Shown here piece by piece: positions 34,705 through 43,880 of a stretch of DNA of 60,373 nucleotides. A model generated the notes under the pieces. It was not told where the DNA came from. It was given only the letters and a program-made list of their open reading frames with translations, and searched no databases. The translations under genes and the position numbers were made by a program. The number at the start of each line of letters is the position of its first letter. Within the stretch, counting starts at the first letter, position 1. This DNA is from Haloarcula rubripromontorii (lineage in GTDB: Archaea; Halobacteriota; Halobacteria; Halobacteriales; Haloarculaceae): NCBI RefSeq assembly GCF_001280425.1, contig NZ_LIUF01000008.1, forward strand, positions 1-60,373. Reading direction: 5' to 3'.

Positions 34705-37236
34705 ATGGAGATCTCGAATTTCCTCACCCCTCGCGACGAAGTCGTTGAGGGACGTTTTCAAGGGGTACTCCAAGCCCATAAGGTCGGGTCATCGGACGAC
34801 CGACTCGAGAACGATCCGAGTCGACTACTCTCGATGACCTATCCTTCGAACGCCCTGCAGACGGCATTCGACCACGTCGACAACAAACTTCGCGGCCGTG
34901 ACAGCCAAGGCGGCATCACGCTCTCCGGCCCCTACGGCGCCGGTAAGTCACACGGTCTCCTCACCCTATACCACCTGTTCGACAGCCCCGAACTCGCACA
35001 AGATTGGCTAGACGAGTGGGACATCCCACTCAACCTCCCCAATACGGCGCGTGCGTCAATTCTCTCTACCAGCAAGACCGACGCCGACCGTATCTGGGAA
35101 CCTATCTTCGAAGACCTCGGCCGTGAGGACATCCTTGACGACATCAACCGCTACCCGACGACCGACCACATTGAGGAACTCGCCGTCGACGAGACCGTCG
35201 CCATCTTCTTCGACGAGATCGAGACATGGTGGGAGTCGTTCAGCGATACCGCCGACGAGGAACTCGTCGAACGCAACGAGTTCTTCCTCCAGAACCTCTT
35301 CGAAGTGGCGAACGACCCCGACTTCAACCTGTTTACGTTCGTCACGTTGCTGGACAAGAGCGAAGATCTGAAACGCATCCTGAACCGCACCAGCCCGTAC
35401 GCCGTCGACCTCAACTCCACGGGCGACCGCGAACGCATCATTCTCCACCGCCTGTTCGAGACGCGTCGCGAAGACATCGACGAGAGTGCTGTCCGCGACG
35501 TTGTCCGCGAATACGTCGACAACTACTCTTACCCCATCGAGATCGAGGAAGAGAAACGATACGAGAACCGGATGGTGGAGACCTACCCGTTCCATCCCGA
35601 ACTCCTTGACCTGCTCGACAGCCTTTACGAAGGCGGACGCGAGCGGCAGAACGTGCGTGGCGCGATGAACGTGCTCGCCGACACCGTTCGCCGACTCCAC
35701 GACGAGACCGATCTCATCATCACGTCAGACATCAACGCCGCCGCGTTCCGAGGCATCAATCAGACACTCTTCAACCGCTATCGCTCCGACATCGAGGCAG
35801 TCGAGGACATCGACCACGGCGACGACCTCTTGAAGGTCATCTTGTTGTACACGCTCGATGAACGCCGGCAGGAAGCGTCAGTCACAGAGTGTCTGATCGG
35901 GACGTACAAGCCCGAGAAGACGTCCGTGTCGAAGCTCGACATGTCCCTCGGAAACCTATACGGCACAGCGCATTACCTTGACCGCGATAGCTCCAAGGAT
36001 AACTACTTCATCACCGAAGATCCGAAGCTCACCGCGCTCGTCACCCGCGAGCAAGAACGCGTTCTCGATGGCGACCACGAGGACATCGAAGGGAAGCTCG
36101 TCGATGTCGTCCGTGACGACGTGTGGGACGGCGACGTCAACGTGTACCCCGATGAGGACATCCCGGAGTCCAAGGAGATTCAAGTCTCTGTCCTGCTTGA
36201 CTACCTCTCCAACGGCGCGCTCCGGAGTGAGTTGGACGACTTCTTCGAGGGGCGCACCTATCAGAATACGGTACTATTCGTCGCGCCGAATCAGGAGATT
36301 CGCAGCGATGACGACATCATCAGTAAGGCCGCACGCGTCCTCGGTGCAGAAAACCTTCAGGGGAAGGTCGAAGACGAACAGGGCGAACTCGGGAAGATCA
36401 TCCGGGACGAGAGACGCGAACTCCGCAACGAACTCGAAGACCGGTACGGCAACTGGATCAAGTGGAGTGAGGATCCGCGTGGCGGTGTCCGGTTGCGAAA
36501 GAAGTCCGTTATCGCCGACGTCGATGATGTGAAGGACAAAGTTGGGCGCGACAAGACGTACGTCGGCGAGAAAATCCTTGACGAAGTTGAGGACGCCGAG
36601 AACGGCATCTCCCTTGACTCAATGCTGAACGATTTCCGGCAGTTCCGCCGGATGCCAGTCATCCTCGACAAGGGCGTATTTACGTCCGCTCTTAGCAAAC
36701 TCTACCGGGACGAGAAGGTCGTGCTTGAAGGAGACCGAGGAAAGTTCTATGCTTCCCACAAGAACGATCCACTCCCTGACCTTAACGACGGGCTGACCAT
36801 TCATAGCCCGATGAATCTCGACGAGGCTGTCTACACGAAGACAGAGACCACTACTTCTGGTATCTCCGAGGGAGGTGGCGGAACCACCACGGCCGGCGGT
36901 AGCAGTAGTGGCGGTCAGCAGGGACTCAGCGGCGGATCTAGTGGCGGCTCCAGTGAAGGATCGTCTGCTGGCGGCGAGGATGGTGGAAGTAGCGGTGGGA
37001 CGGTTGCAACACAGACCGAGACGAAGCAGGTCACCCTCGAAGGCCCGTCCGCACGCGTCCTTCGCAGTCACGCCGAGTCCCGGGTCAACGAAGACACGGA
37101 CACGGTCACACACGTCGACCTCTCCTACGACGTCGACGATCTCTCGAAGGAGGAACTCATCGAGCTGGTTGAACAGCTGCCCGGCGCGAACCACATCGAG
37201 GCAACGGTGGTGATTGAGCGTGAAGTTCAGGACTGA
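34705..37236 (+). CDS. DUF499-family ATPase (BrxC/PglY-like)
   Basis: An 843-aa AAA-type ATPase with Walker A GPYGAGKS (75-82) and Walker B VAIFFDEIETWW (Asp170, Glu171), then a long helical region and small C-terminal domain. A Gly/Ser-rich linker at about 700-760 (GGSSGGSSEGSSAGGEDG) separates the ends. DUF499 proteins occur with PglZ and DUF1156 methylases in phage-defence loci and are the counterpart of BrxC/PglY. ATG 34705 is preferred over the in-frame GTG 34696. The stop overlaps the PglZ start. Confidence 0.87.
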   Translation: MEISNFLTPRDEVVEGRFQGVLQAHKVGSSDDRLENDPSRLLSMTYPSNALQTAFDHVDNKLRGRDSQGGITLSGPYGAGKSHGLLTLYHLFDSPELAQDWLDEWDIPLNLPNTARASILSTSKTDADRIWEPIFEDLGREDILDDINRYPTTDHIEELAVDETVAIFFDEIETWWESFSDTADEELVERNEFFLQNLFEVANDPDFNLFTFVTLLDKSEDLKRILNRTSPYAVDLNSTGDRERIILHRLFETRREDIDESAVRDVVREYVDNYSYPIEIEEEKRYENRMVETYPFHPELLDLLDSLYEGGRERQNVRGAMNVLADTVRRLHDETDLIITSDINAAAFRGINQTLFNRYRSDIEAVEDIDHGDDLLKVILLYTLDERRQEASVTECLIGTYKPEKTSVSKLDMSLGNLYGTAHYLDRDSSKDNYFITEDPKLTALVTREQERVLDGDHEDIEGKLVDVVRDDVWDGDVNVYPDEDIPESKEIQVSVLLDYLSNGALRSELDDFFEGRTYQNTVLFVAPNQEIRSDDDIISKAARVLGAENLQGKVEDEQGELGKIIRDERRELRNELEDRYGNWIKWSEDPRGGVRLRKKSVIADVDDVKDKVGRDKTYVGEKILDEVEDAENGISLDSMLNDFRQFRRMPVILDKGVFTSALSKLYRDEKVVLEGDRGKFYASHKNDPLPDLNDGLTIHSPMNLDEAVYTKTETTTSGISEGGGGTTTAGGSSSGGQQGLSGGSSGGSSEGSSAGGEDGGSSGGTVATQTETKQVTLEGPSARVLRSHAESRVNEDTDTVTHVDLSYDVDDLSKEELIELVEQLPGANHIEATVVIEREVQD

Positions 37237-38110
37237 CGTACTCACTCGGCTGGTCGAGGACGATGACCCGGTTGAGAGTGTGTGGGACGCGATGTGGGGA
37301 ATCTGGTCGCCGGCGGGGGAGTCAGTAGCCGACCACTATAGGCGAGAGAACCAGATGGTGGAATACGAGCACCTCCTTCTCGACGTGTACGAGGAGTTCT
37401 ATACGGACATTCTGCCCGACCGGTGCGTGAACAATGCGTCTCTCGACATCCCGGACGACGGCGCGTTCGTGGTGATGGACGCAATGAGCGTCCGAGAGGC
37501 TGGACTGTTCGTCGACTTCCTCGCCGACGAAGGCTACGACCCGTCGGTGGGGTACTCGTTCTCGACGGTGCCGTCGGAGACGACGCCGTACCGCGAACGC
37601 GTCGGCTATTCAGACATCAAGCGTGAGTACAAAATGGGCACGGTGAAGAGCGACGATCCCTCGCTTGACGGCGACGAAGACCTCGTGTGGTGCCGATTCC
37701 CGGACGCTCTATTGGAAAACATTCAGGAGGGTAAAACGAAACTCTCGTCCATCGAGGAGATGTACGAGAAGACCGAGCGGACGTTCGGACGGATCCTTGA
37801 CCAGCTCGACGCTGAGCAGATTGTGGTCGGTGCCGACCACGGGTACGTCCGACTGGACGCTGGAAACACGTTCCCCGTAACGGAGCCACAGAAGAATCGA
37901 CTACAGGAAACGTTCAGCGGGCGGTTTGTGAGTGTCGCGGAGACGAACGCGGACGATCTCGTCGGCGAGAGCCTCGTCGTGGAAGCAGACGGGTACTATA
38001 TGCCAATCGGTCGGTACACGTGGCCAGCTCGCGGGAAGTACTCGACGTTCACGCACGGTGGCCTTAGTCTCCCTGAATGCATCACTCCCCGAATTACCAT
38101 CACTAACTAA
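37220..38110 (+). CDS. Short PglZ-domain protein
   Basis: A 296-aa alkaline-phosphatase-superfamily protein. AFVVMDAMSVREAGLF (Asp about 87 with following Ser) is the nucleophile/metal site, VVGADHGYVRL the second metal motif, and FTHGGLSLPECITPRI the C-terminal HGG motif of PglZ. It is much shorter than usual PglZ proteins and is essentially the core domain. GTG 37220 is chosen, overlapping the DUF499 stop by 17 nt; an in-frame TTG at 37214 is the alternative. The methyltransferase gene follows after 3 bp. Confidence 0.83.
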   Translation: MKFRTDVLTRLVEDDDPVESVWDAMWGIWSPAGESVADHYRRENQMVEYEHLLLDVYEEFYTDILPDRCVNNASLDIPDDGAFVVMDAMSVREAGLFVDFLADEGYDPSVGYSFSTVPSETTPYRERVGYSDIKREYKMGTVKSDDPSLDGDEDLVWCRFPDALLENIQEGKTKLSSIEEMYEKTERTFGRILDQLDAEQIVVGADHGYVRLDAGNTFPVTEPQKNRLQETFSGRFVSVAETNADDLVGESLVVEADGYYMPIGRYTWPARGKYSTFTHGGLSLPECITPRITITN

Positions 38111-38113
38111 CCT

Positions 38114-40777
38114 ATGTCCGAAGACAACGACCGTCGACCCCTCGAAATTTCGTTCCCTATCGACCAAGTGAACGAGATTGCGGAGAAGGAAGCACACGCG
38201 AAACGCTACTACCGGCCCGTCTACACGATGCACAAGTGGTGGGCGCGCCGCCTTGGGTCGGTGTTCCGGACGATGATCCTGTACGCTCTCGCAGACGAGG
38301 AGATGACGGTCGACGGCGAGCGTCAGTCCACATTCGGTGAGGACAACGGTCTTCCGGAGATTGACTGGGAGAATCCTGACGCGTTGTGGGAATATTACCT
38401 CGAAGATGTCGACTTCGACGGGAAAACCATCCTCGATCCGTTTATGGGAGGAGGGACAAGCATCGTAGAGTCGATTCGGATGGGGTGCAATGCCATCGGG
38501 AGTGAACTGAACCCTGTTGCGTGGTTCGTCGTGAAGAAGGAGGTTGAATCGGTCGACCTCGACGAACTTGACGCAACCCTAGCGAGTATTGAAGAAAGTG
38601 TCGGTCAAGAGATTCAGGATTACTACCGCACTGAGTGCCCGCACTGCGAGGGCGACGATCACTATGCGGACTCGATGTACCACTTCTGGGTCAATGAACT
38701 TCCCTGTCGGAACTGTGGGGAAGATGTTCCGCTATTCAAGGACTACCGGATCTCAAACGCCCGTTCATCCAAAGACGATCATTACAACGTCGCGTGTCCC
38801 GATTGCTGGCACGTCTTTGAGACCGATGACTACCGGACGGAGACCACTTGTCCTGAGTGTTCACACGAGTATGTTCCCAGTGATGCGGGCAACGTAAGTC
38901 GGGGTACGTACACCTGCCCCCACTGCGATGAGCACCCAGAGATGTCGATCATTGAGAGCGTAGAACGGTTCGGGAAAGCAAATCAATCACTCTACGCTGT
39001 CGAATACTATTGCCCGGAAGCCGACGAGAAAGGGTACAAATCGGCGACCGAATTCGACCGGAATCTCTTTGCGGAAGCTTCTGCCGAACTGGACGAGAAG
39101 CAAGACGATTTGCCGTACCCAACCACGGAACGCTATCGTGGGAGTTCTGACCGCGCTCGGAAACACGGATTCGAAACTTATGATCAGATGTTCAACGACC
39201 GGCAGTTGCTCTGCCTCTCGAAGCTGTTGGCAGAAATCAACGGTCTAGATGATCAGAATCTCAAAGAGTTCCTGCTGTTAGCGTTCTCTAGTTCACTGGC
39301 CTATAACAACCTCTTCTGTGAGTACGATAAGCCCTACAACAAACTGACCGGGATCTACAAGCGTCACACGATTACCGCACGACATACCCCGGTTGAGAAC
39401 AACGTTTGGGGAACGAAGTACGGCCGTGGGACATTCACGGGTGAGTTCGACAAGATGCGTGCAGGGAAGGAGTTCTGCCAGAATCCGTACGAGAAGTACG
39501 TCGAAGACGGAGAGACAAAGGAGGAGGATGGCGTCGGGAAAATCGAAGGCATCCTCGTTGACGATCCTGACGATCTTGGCGAAGAGGGGAACGTACACCT
39601 TCGGTGCGGAACTTCCGAGTACCTCCCCATTGAGGATAACAGCGTAGACGCGGTCATCACCGACCCGCCGTACTTTGACAACGTGATGTACTCCGAGACG
39701 GCGGACTTCTACTATGTCTGGCTGAAGCAAGTCCTCGAAGATAAGTACGATCACTTCACCGCCGAACTCACTCCCAAGGCTAGCGAGGTCGTTAGTGACC
39801 CAGCCGGCGAGGATAGCGTGGACACCTACCGCGACGAGGAACACTTCGTCACGGGTCTAACTAACGTCTTCGACCAGTCCAACCAGAAGCTGAAGGACGA
39901 CGGTGTGATGGCGTTCACGTACCACCACAAGTCCACCGAGGGCTGGAGTACCGTTCTCCAGTCCGTCCTTGACGCTGGGTTCTACGTCACCGCTCTGTAC
40001 CCGATTCGCGGCGAGATGCGTGGGAGCACCCACATCCACGACAAGGCCAACATCGAGTACGACATGATCGTTGTCTGCCGCGACCGCGACGACGATCCGG
40101 AGGAAGTGAGCTGGCGCTCGCTCGAGGACGACATCTACTTCCGCGCTAGCGAGGAGATCAGCCGCCTCGAAGAGAGCGGGTCGCGGCTCACGCAGGGCGA
40201 CGTGTTCGCTGTCACGATGGGCAAGTGCCTCGAAGTGTACTCCGAGCACTACCCGAACGTCACCGCCGACGGCGAACAGATGTCCGTCGAGCAGGCCCTC
40301 GAAACGATACGCGACATCGTCGACGAACAGCTGATGGCCGAACGCGTCCAGATCATGAGCGACGAGATGGACACCCTCAGCGCCATCTACCTCACGTACG
40401 TGCTCGGTCGGGGGAATACCGTGTCCTATAACGCGCTGAACAAAGATCTCCGCACACGCGGCGTCGACGTCTCCGAACTCGTCACAGAGAGCCTCCTTGA
40501 ACAGGACGGCGACCAGCTCCGTATCCTATCCCCCGGGAAGCGTGCCGACCGGATCGAGAATAAACGTGACCCGCTCGCCATCGACCAAGCCCACTACCTC
40601 AAGTACCTGTTCGAGACCGACCAGCTCGCACAGAAATTCGGGAAGTGGACGACAGAGGGATCGATTGCCGCGCTGCGCCGCCTCGCGGAAATCGAGAATG
40701 AGGATGACTACGCCGACATCGCGGACTATGTAGAAGAACGGTCGGACACCCAGCTCGACCTACAAGACTTCAGCTAA
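38114..40777 (+). CDS. DUF1156 DNA methyltransferase
   Basis: An 887-aa methyltransferase. The start EISFPIDQVNEIAEKEAHAK … KWWARRLGSVFR is the DUF1156 signature. The SAM region is LDPFMGGGTSIVE (Asp about 108) and the catalytic motif TDPPYFDNVMY (Asp about 517), with the motif order of amino-methylases. Between them are several zinc ribbons (CPHCEGD…CRNC, CPDC…CPEC, CPHCDEHP). Expected to modify host DNA so that the associated PglZ/ATPase spares it. Directly follows the PglZ gene. Confidence 0.9.
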   Translation: MSEDNDRRPLEISFPIDQVNEIAEKEAHAKRYYRPVYTMHKWWARRLGSVFRTMILYALADEEMTVDGERQSTFGEDNGLPEIDWENPDALWEYYLEDVDFDGKTILDPFMGGGTSIVESIRMGCNAIGSELNPVAWFVVKKEVESVDLDELDATLASIEESVGQEIQDYYRTECPHCEGDDHYADSMYHFWVNELPCRNCGEDVPLFKDYRISNARSSKDDHYNVACPDCWHVFETDDYRTETTCPECSHEYVPSDAGNVSRGTYTCPHCDEHPEMSIIESVERFGKANQSLYAVEYYCPEADEKGYKSATEFDRNLFAEASAELDEKQDDLPYPTTERYRGSSDRARKHGFETYDQMFNDRQLLCLSKLLAEINGLDDQNLKEFLLLAFSSSLAYNNLFCEYDKPYNKLTGIYKRHTITARHTPVENNVWGTKYGRGTFTGEFDKMRAGKEFCQNPYEKYVEDGETKEEDGVGKIEGILVDDPDDLGEEGNVHLRCGTSEYLPIEDNSVDAVITDPPYFDNVMYSETADFYYVWLKQVLEDKYDHFTAELTPKASEVVSDPAGEDSVDTYRDEEHFVTGLTNVFDQSNQKLKDDGVMAFTYHHKSTEGWSTVLQSVLDAGFYVTALYPIRGEMRGSTHIHDKANIEYDMIVVCRDRDDDPEEVSWRSLEDDIYFRASEEISRLEESGSRLTQGDVFAVTMGKCLEVYSEHYPNVTADGEQMSVEQALETIRDIVDEQLMAERVQIMSDEMDTLSAIYLTYVLGRGNTVSYNALNKDLRTRGVDVSELVTESLLEQDGDQLRILSPGKRADRIENKRDPLAIDQAHYLKYLFETDQLAQKFGKWTTEGSIAALRRLAEIENEDDYADIADYVEERSDTQLDLQDFS

Positions 40778-40885
40778 GCCGGTAGTACCCGGATCCGGCT
40801 GGCGGTGACCCCAGCTGAGGCGACATCTTGTAACGATCAAGGAGCCGGGTTTAAGTGGTATAACGACTCAGTTGACAGTAATCAG

Positions 40886-41284
40886 ATGAACTTCGACATT
40901 GGATACCACGTCGTCTCGCGCGATGTTCTCGAAGATGGGGATACCTTCGACACCGAGATGAGTATTGTCGAGTTTCTTCGCCGGGTTAACTCCATGGGCG
41001 ACATCCCCTTTGACGTGACTGTGTACGGCCTCGACTCCTATCTCCGGGGCGCCGAAGATGCTGACGAAATATGCGATCATCTCCACCGGCTACTCTCCGA
41101 ACGCGTCAACTTCCTCCTGAACCAGAACCCGCGCGTTCAGTTCGTCGTCGACGACGTCGAGTTCTGGGATGAGCCGGTCATCCCAGATGACGACGGGGAC
41201 GTTCAGTTGAACAAGGTCTTCCATGGGGCACTTGATCAAGAGGGCGCCGGCTGGTATTCGAGCCACCTGAACGTCACTTCGTAG
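40886..41284 (+). CDS. Hypothetical protein next to the PglZ operon (132 aa)
   Basis: Starts MNFDIGYHVVSRDVLEDGD, has a helical DEICDHLHRLLSERVNFLLNQ and ends SSHLNVTS. ATG 40886 is supported by TTAAGTGGTATAACG about 25-35 nt upstream. It lies 108 bp after the methyltransferase on the same strand with its own promoter. It could be an accessory of that system, but no homology is recognised. Confidence 0.6.
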   Translation: MNFDIGYHVVSRDVLEDGDTFDTEMSIVEFLRRVNSMGDIPFDVTVYGLDSYLRGAEDADEICDHLHRLLSERVNFLLNQNPRVQFVVDDVEFWDEPVIPDDDGDVQLNKVFHGALDQEGAGWYSSHLNVTS

Positions 41285-41427
41285 AGGCGTTTAATCGTCG
41301 GGGTAGGGCTTTTGTCCGATGCCGATCTCGGTATTCGGAGCAAGGTGTCGACCTTAAGAATCGTACAAGGCTCGTAGACTTCGTGGAAAATCCACCACGG
41401 GGTTAGTGAGGAGTTGCTTTCACAGTT

Positions 41428-42015
41428 TTACATCTCCTGTGCGTGGGCGTAGCCTCGCTCTCGGAGGAACTGGTAATGGTCGTGGTGGTTGCCGATGACA
41501 CCGTGACCAAGCTCGTCATCCCTTGTATAGTGCGCAAGCGTGTCCTCGTCAGTGACGACCGCGCCGAAGTAGTCGTCAAACTCTATTGTGATGTCGACGA
41601 GCTTCTCGCCATCAAGAAGACACCATGCATGCTCGATTGCAACGTCGAAGCCGGGTGGCACGGCAAATCCCTCTGCATATGCAAACCGATGATCGTATTT
41701 CCACAATTGAATCGCGTTAGCAAAGCAAGCCTTCTTTTGCGGTTTGGTTTCTCGGATGGCCTCGGCGATGAGTTTTCGCTCGTCGTCGGTCACGTCTTGC
41801 GATAGTGCGATGTTCCGTCCTTCAAGGCTGGTGTGTTCGACGTTGGTACTCGGCACCGACACACCGTGATCTGCTACGTATTCATGGACTGGGGAACAAT
41901 GGCGTCTCTCCCTTACGAATTCGGCTGCAGAGGCGCTGATTTCATTCCCATTTGAGCGAGAGGTTGCCTTCTTGCCTGTGCCAGTTTCTTCGGGAGCGTC
42001 TATGTCCTCCGTCAC
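41428..42015 (-). CDS. Putative papain-like cysteine hydrolase (195 aa)
   Basis: The core reads KKACFANAIQLWKYDHRFAYAEGFAV … FDVAIEHAWCLLDGEKLVDITIEF. A Cys near the start of a helix, a later His-Ala-Trp and an Asp fit the Cys-His-Asp triad order of papain-like or NlpC/P60-like hydrolases (inference). An upstream frame exists from GTG 42144, but the promoter repeat CAAACCCATTTTTAC (42051-42037) lies about 25 nt before GTG 42015, the same geometry as at the gene starting at 43762, so the shorter form is chosen. Confidence 0.6.
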   Translation of the reverse strand: MTEDIDAPEETGTGKKATSRSNGNEISASAAEFVRERRHCSPVHEYVADHGVSVPSTNVEHTSLEGRNIALSQDVTDDERKLIAEAIRETKPQKKACFANAIQLWKYDHRFAYAEGFAVPPGFDVAIEHAWCLLDGEKLVDITIEFDDYFGAVVTDEDTLAHYTRDDELGHGVIGNHHDHYQFLRERGYAHAQEM

Positions 42016-42036
42016 GGCCCCGGGTAGCCAGTAATG

Positions 42037-42051
42037 GTAAAAATGGGTTTG
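42037..42051 (-). promoter_or_regulatory. Repeated BRE/TATA promoter element, copy 1
   Basis: CAAACCCATTTTTAC on the minus strand, identical to 43787-43801 (minus). Its TATA part is about 25 nt upstream of GTG 42015. Confidence 0.6.
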
Positions 42052-42198
42052 CGCAGCAGGCTGCTCGGACAGGGTGTAATTCGGGCGGTTGCGGAACGTG
42101 GAGGGAGGAGACCATTTGATAGGTGTCGAGTCACGCACCGTCACTCCCTGATGGAGCCGGACGCATAGTGCGAGGACTGTAACCCAGACGGGTAACGG

Positions 42199-42534
42199 TC
42201 AGCTATCGATGTCGACTTCGAGAAGTGGGCTCTGTATCGCGGTTTCGATGGCCTCTTCTGGTGATTTTGAGATGAGGGTGTAGCTGGCTTCGTTCTCGCG
42301 AGTGAGGTACTCCCGTGCATCGATGGCCGTCTTGGCGTCTTCGAACCGCCAGACGCGGCGGAGTACGAGATTGTTGACTTCGATGATGGTATAGACGTCT
42401 GCGTCGTCAAATACCGCGACTACACTTTCTCTGTCGACTTCCGTGCCTGTTTCGTCGATGTATGTGTCTTCCACGACTGCAGTTGGTGATGGAGGGAGTG
42501 CGTCGGTTAAGGGCACTGTCCGAGGGGGTTCCAC
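42199..42534 (-). CDS. Hypothetical protein, possibly 5'-truncated (111 aa)
   Basis: An acidic protein with VVAVFDDADVYTIIEVNNLVL and RVWRFEDAKTAIDAREYLTREN. The same frame remains open and protein-like well upstream of the only start, GTG 42534 (PTLARDPDYIYRLEYVEPP), but has no ATG, GTG or TTG there. Either translation begins at 42534 or the gene has lost its 5' end. Several GGTACC repeats (42577-42621) mark that region. Not recognised. Confidence 0.5.
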   Translation of the reverse strand: MEPPRTVPLTDALPPSPTAVVEDTYIDETGTEVDRESVVAVFDDADVYTIIEVNNLVLRRVWRFEDAKTAIDAREYLTRENEASYTLISKSPEEAIETAIQSPLLEVDIDS

Positions 42535-42636
42535 GTATTCGAGACGGTAGATGTAATCAGGGTCTCGTGCGAGAGTAGGTTGGTACGCTGGTACCTCTAT
42601 TTTCTCTGGTACCTTGGTACCGACCGCGCTCGAGAG

Positions 42637-42741
42637 TTAGTCTGAGTTGTAGGTGATGCGGCCGTCGTTGCGTTCAGCGTGATCACGCTCGGCAAGAACG
42701 TCGATAACGCCGTGGATAGTGAGGAGTAGTTCATTGAGCAC
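42637..42741 (-). CDS. Small protein or fragment (34 aa)
   Basis: From GTG 42741 it reads MLNELLLTIHGVIDVLAERD and then HAERNDGRITYNSD, with codon use and acidity typical of haloarchaeal coding DNA. The frame is open upstream, so it could be the tail of a longer decayed gene. Function unknown. Confidence 0.4.
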   Translation of the reverse strand: MLNELLLTIHGVIDVLAERDHAERNDGRITYNSD

Positions 42742-42930
42742 ATCGGCGAGCGGTACAGCGAGCAGAGGTAACGCTCGTCGAGTTAGGGGAGACGAGTTTG
42801 GTACGGAGGCTGTCGTCGAGATGCAAGACCAAGGTTCCTCTGTCGCTGCCGTCGCCCCCGACCTCTGGTTCAGACTTTCTGCGACGACGCGTGCCGGCTT
42901 TTACGGTGTCTACGCGAGGAATAGTCGGGC

Positions 42931-43089
42931 GTGGTGCTTAATGGGAAGCCTGTGGACGAGTGCCCTGAGTGTGGCAAACGCGCTTATGACCACGTCGAAC
43001 CCGGCGAGAAGTATGAGGGTGATCCGATCGGCTACATCCGAGTGTGTGACCGAGGAGGGAGCGTTCTTTCACAGCTACAAGCAGGTTGA
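42931..43089 (+). CDS. Zinc-ribbon small protein (52 aa)
   Basis: A short frame with KPVDECPECGKRAYDHVEPG followed by YIRVCDRGGSVL. A CPxC pair and a later single Cys/His suggest zinc binding, as in the many haloarchaeal CPxCG-type small proteins. The start is GTG at 42931 or 42934; a stop lies 6 nt upstream in frame. A longer overlapping frame (42719-43096) has a non-haloarchaeal composition and is treated as its shadow. Confidence 0.6.
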   Translation: MVLNGKPVDECPECGKRAYDHVEPGEKYEGDPIGYIRVCDRGGSVLSQLQAG

Positions 43090-43244
43090 TTTGTAGTGCC
43101 CGGTTGTCACCGTGTGACCACGTTTTCTTTGTTACCTCGTCCTCGGTGGGTTCAAGGGCCCGTTAGTAACGAATCCCAGCGACCCCGGACATAACTGAAT
43201 GAATCTGTTGCGAGATTACGAAGCGAACTTGACTTAGTTCGTAG

Positions 43245-43412
43245 TTCTGCAACGAAGGTGTCCGTGCTGCCGAGAACGAGGACGCCGATTCTGTTCTCGG
43301 AGTCGAGAGTACTGGAGAGGCGAGGCTGCCGAATTATCTCGAGGAATATCAACTGTACAGAGTATCTGGATCACGGTATCCAGATAGGCGGTTGCTCACC
43401 CACGAAGATTAG
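43245..43412 (+). pseudogene. C-terminal fragment of an unknown protein
   Basis: Reads FCNEGVRAAENEDADSVLG, then ARLPNYLEEYQLYRVSGSRY and PDRRLLTHED to a TAG at 43410. The composition is clearly haloarchaeal coding, but there is no start codon after the in-frame TAG at 43242. Convergent with the gene ending at 43409. Confidence 0.45.
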
Positions 43413-43762
43413 TCCTCACGGTAGAGGTCTTGCATTCGCATCGCGGCATTTTCCTCGTCATAGTAGGTGATCTCCCAACCAGCAGCCATTAGTGGTTGAG
43501 TTGCGACTTCAGCGGCTTCTGACTCTACTTGCCCCGGCCATCCTGTGATCTCTTGAGCCACTTTGTCTGGCTTGATTTCGTAGAAGGTTTCTGTATCATC
43601 GGAGGAGATGTGCCGCCCCACGTATCCACCTCTGATACGTTCGAAGACGGTGAAGGTGTCTCCGTCTTCGGCTGCGAATTCCATGATACGCGTTCCGGTG
43701 CTAACTGCTGACTGTCCTTCTGCAGTGCTCATTTCGTCGTATTCGTCGGGGGTCTCGGGCAT
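43409..43762 (-). CDS. Hypothetical protein (117 aa)
   Basis: Acidic protein beginning MPETPDEYDEMSTAEGQSAV. A central GDTFTVFERIRGGYVGRHISSDDTETFYEI is beta-rich and EITYYDEENAAMRMQDLY closes it. The start is well supported by CAAACCCATTTTTAC (43801-43787, minus), whose TATA part is about 28 nt upstream. Not recognised. Confidence 0.7.
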   Translation of the reverse strand: MPETPDEYDEMSTAEGQSAVSTGTRIMEFAAEDGDTFTVFERIRGGYVGRHISSDDTETFYEIKPDKVAQEITGWPGQVESEAAEVATQPLMAAGWEITYYDEENAAMRMQDLYRED

Positions 43763-43786
43763 TCCGACGCGACTTTGCCCATCATC

Positions 43787-43801
43787 GTAAAAATGGGTTT
43801 G
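43787..43801 (-). promoter_or_regulatory. Repeated BRE/TATA promoter element, copy 2
   Basis: A 15-bp identical copy of 42037-42051 (minus), placed about 28 nt before ATG 43762. Confidence 0.65.
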
Positions 43802-43880
43802 TGCTGGATCTGCCGAGTAGGCGATTTGGAAGGATGCTCCCGGTCAGTCCGCTTATCCCATAGAGGGCCCCCAACTGGTG

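Noticed and set aside
42719-43096. 125-aa plus-strand frame
   Set aside because: The overlapping 52-aa frame with CPxC is the coding one.
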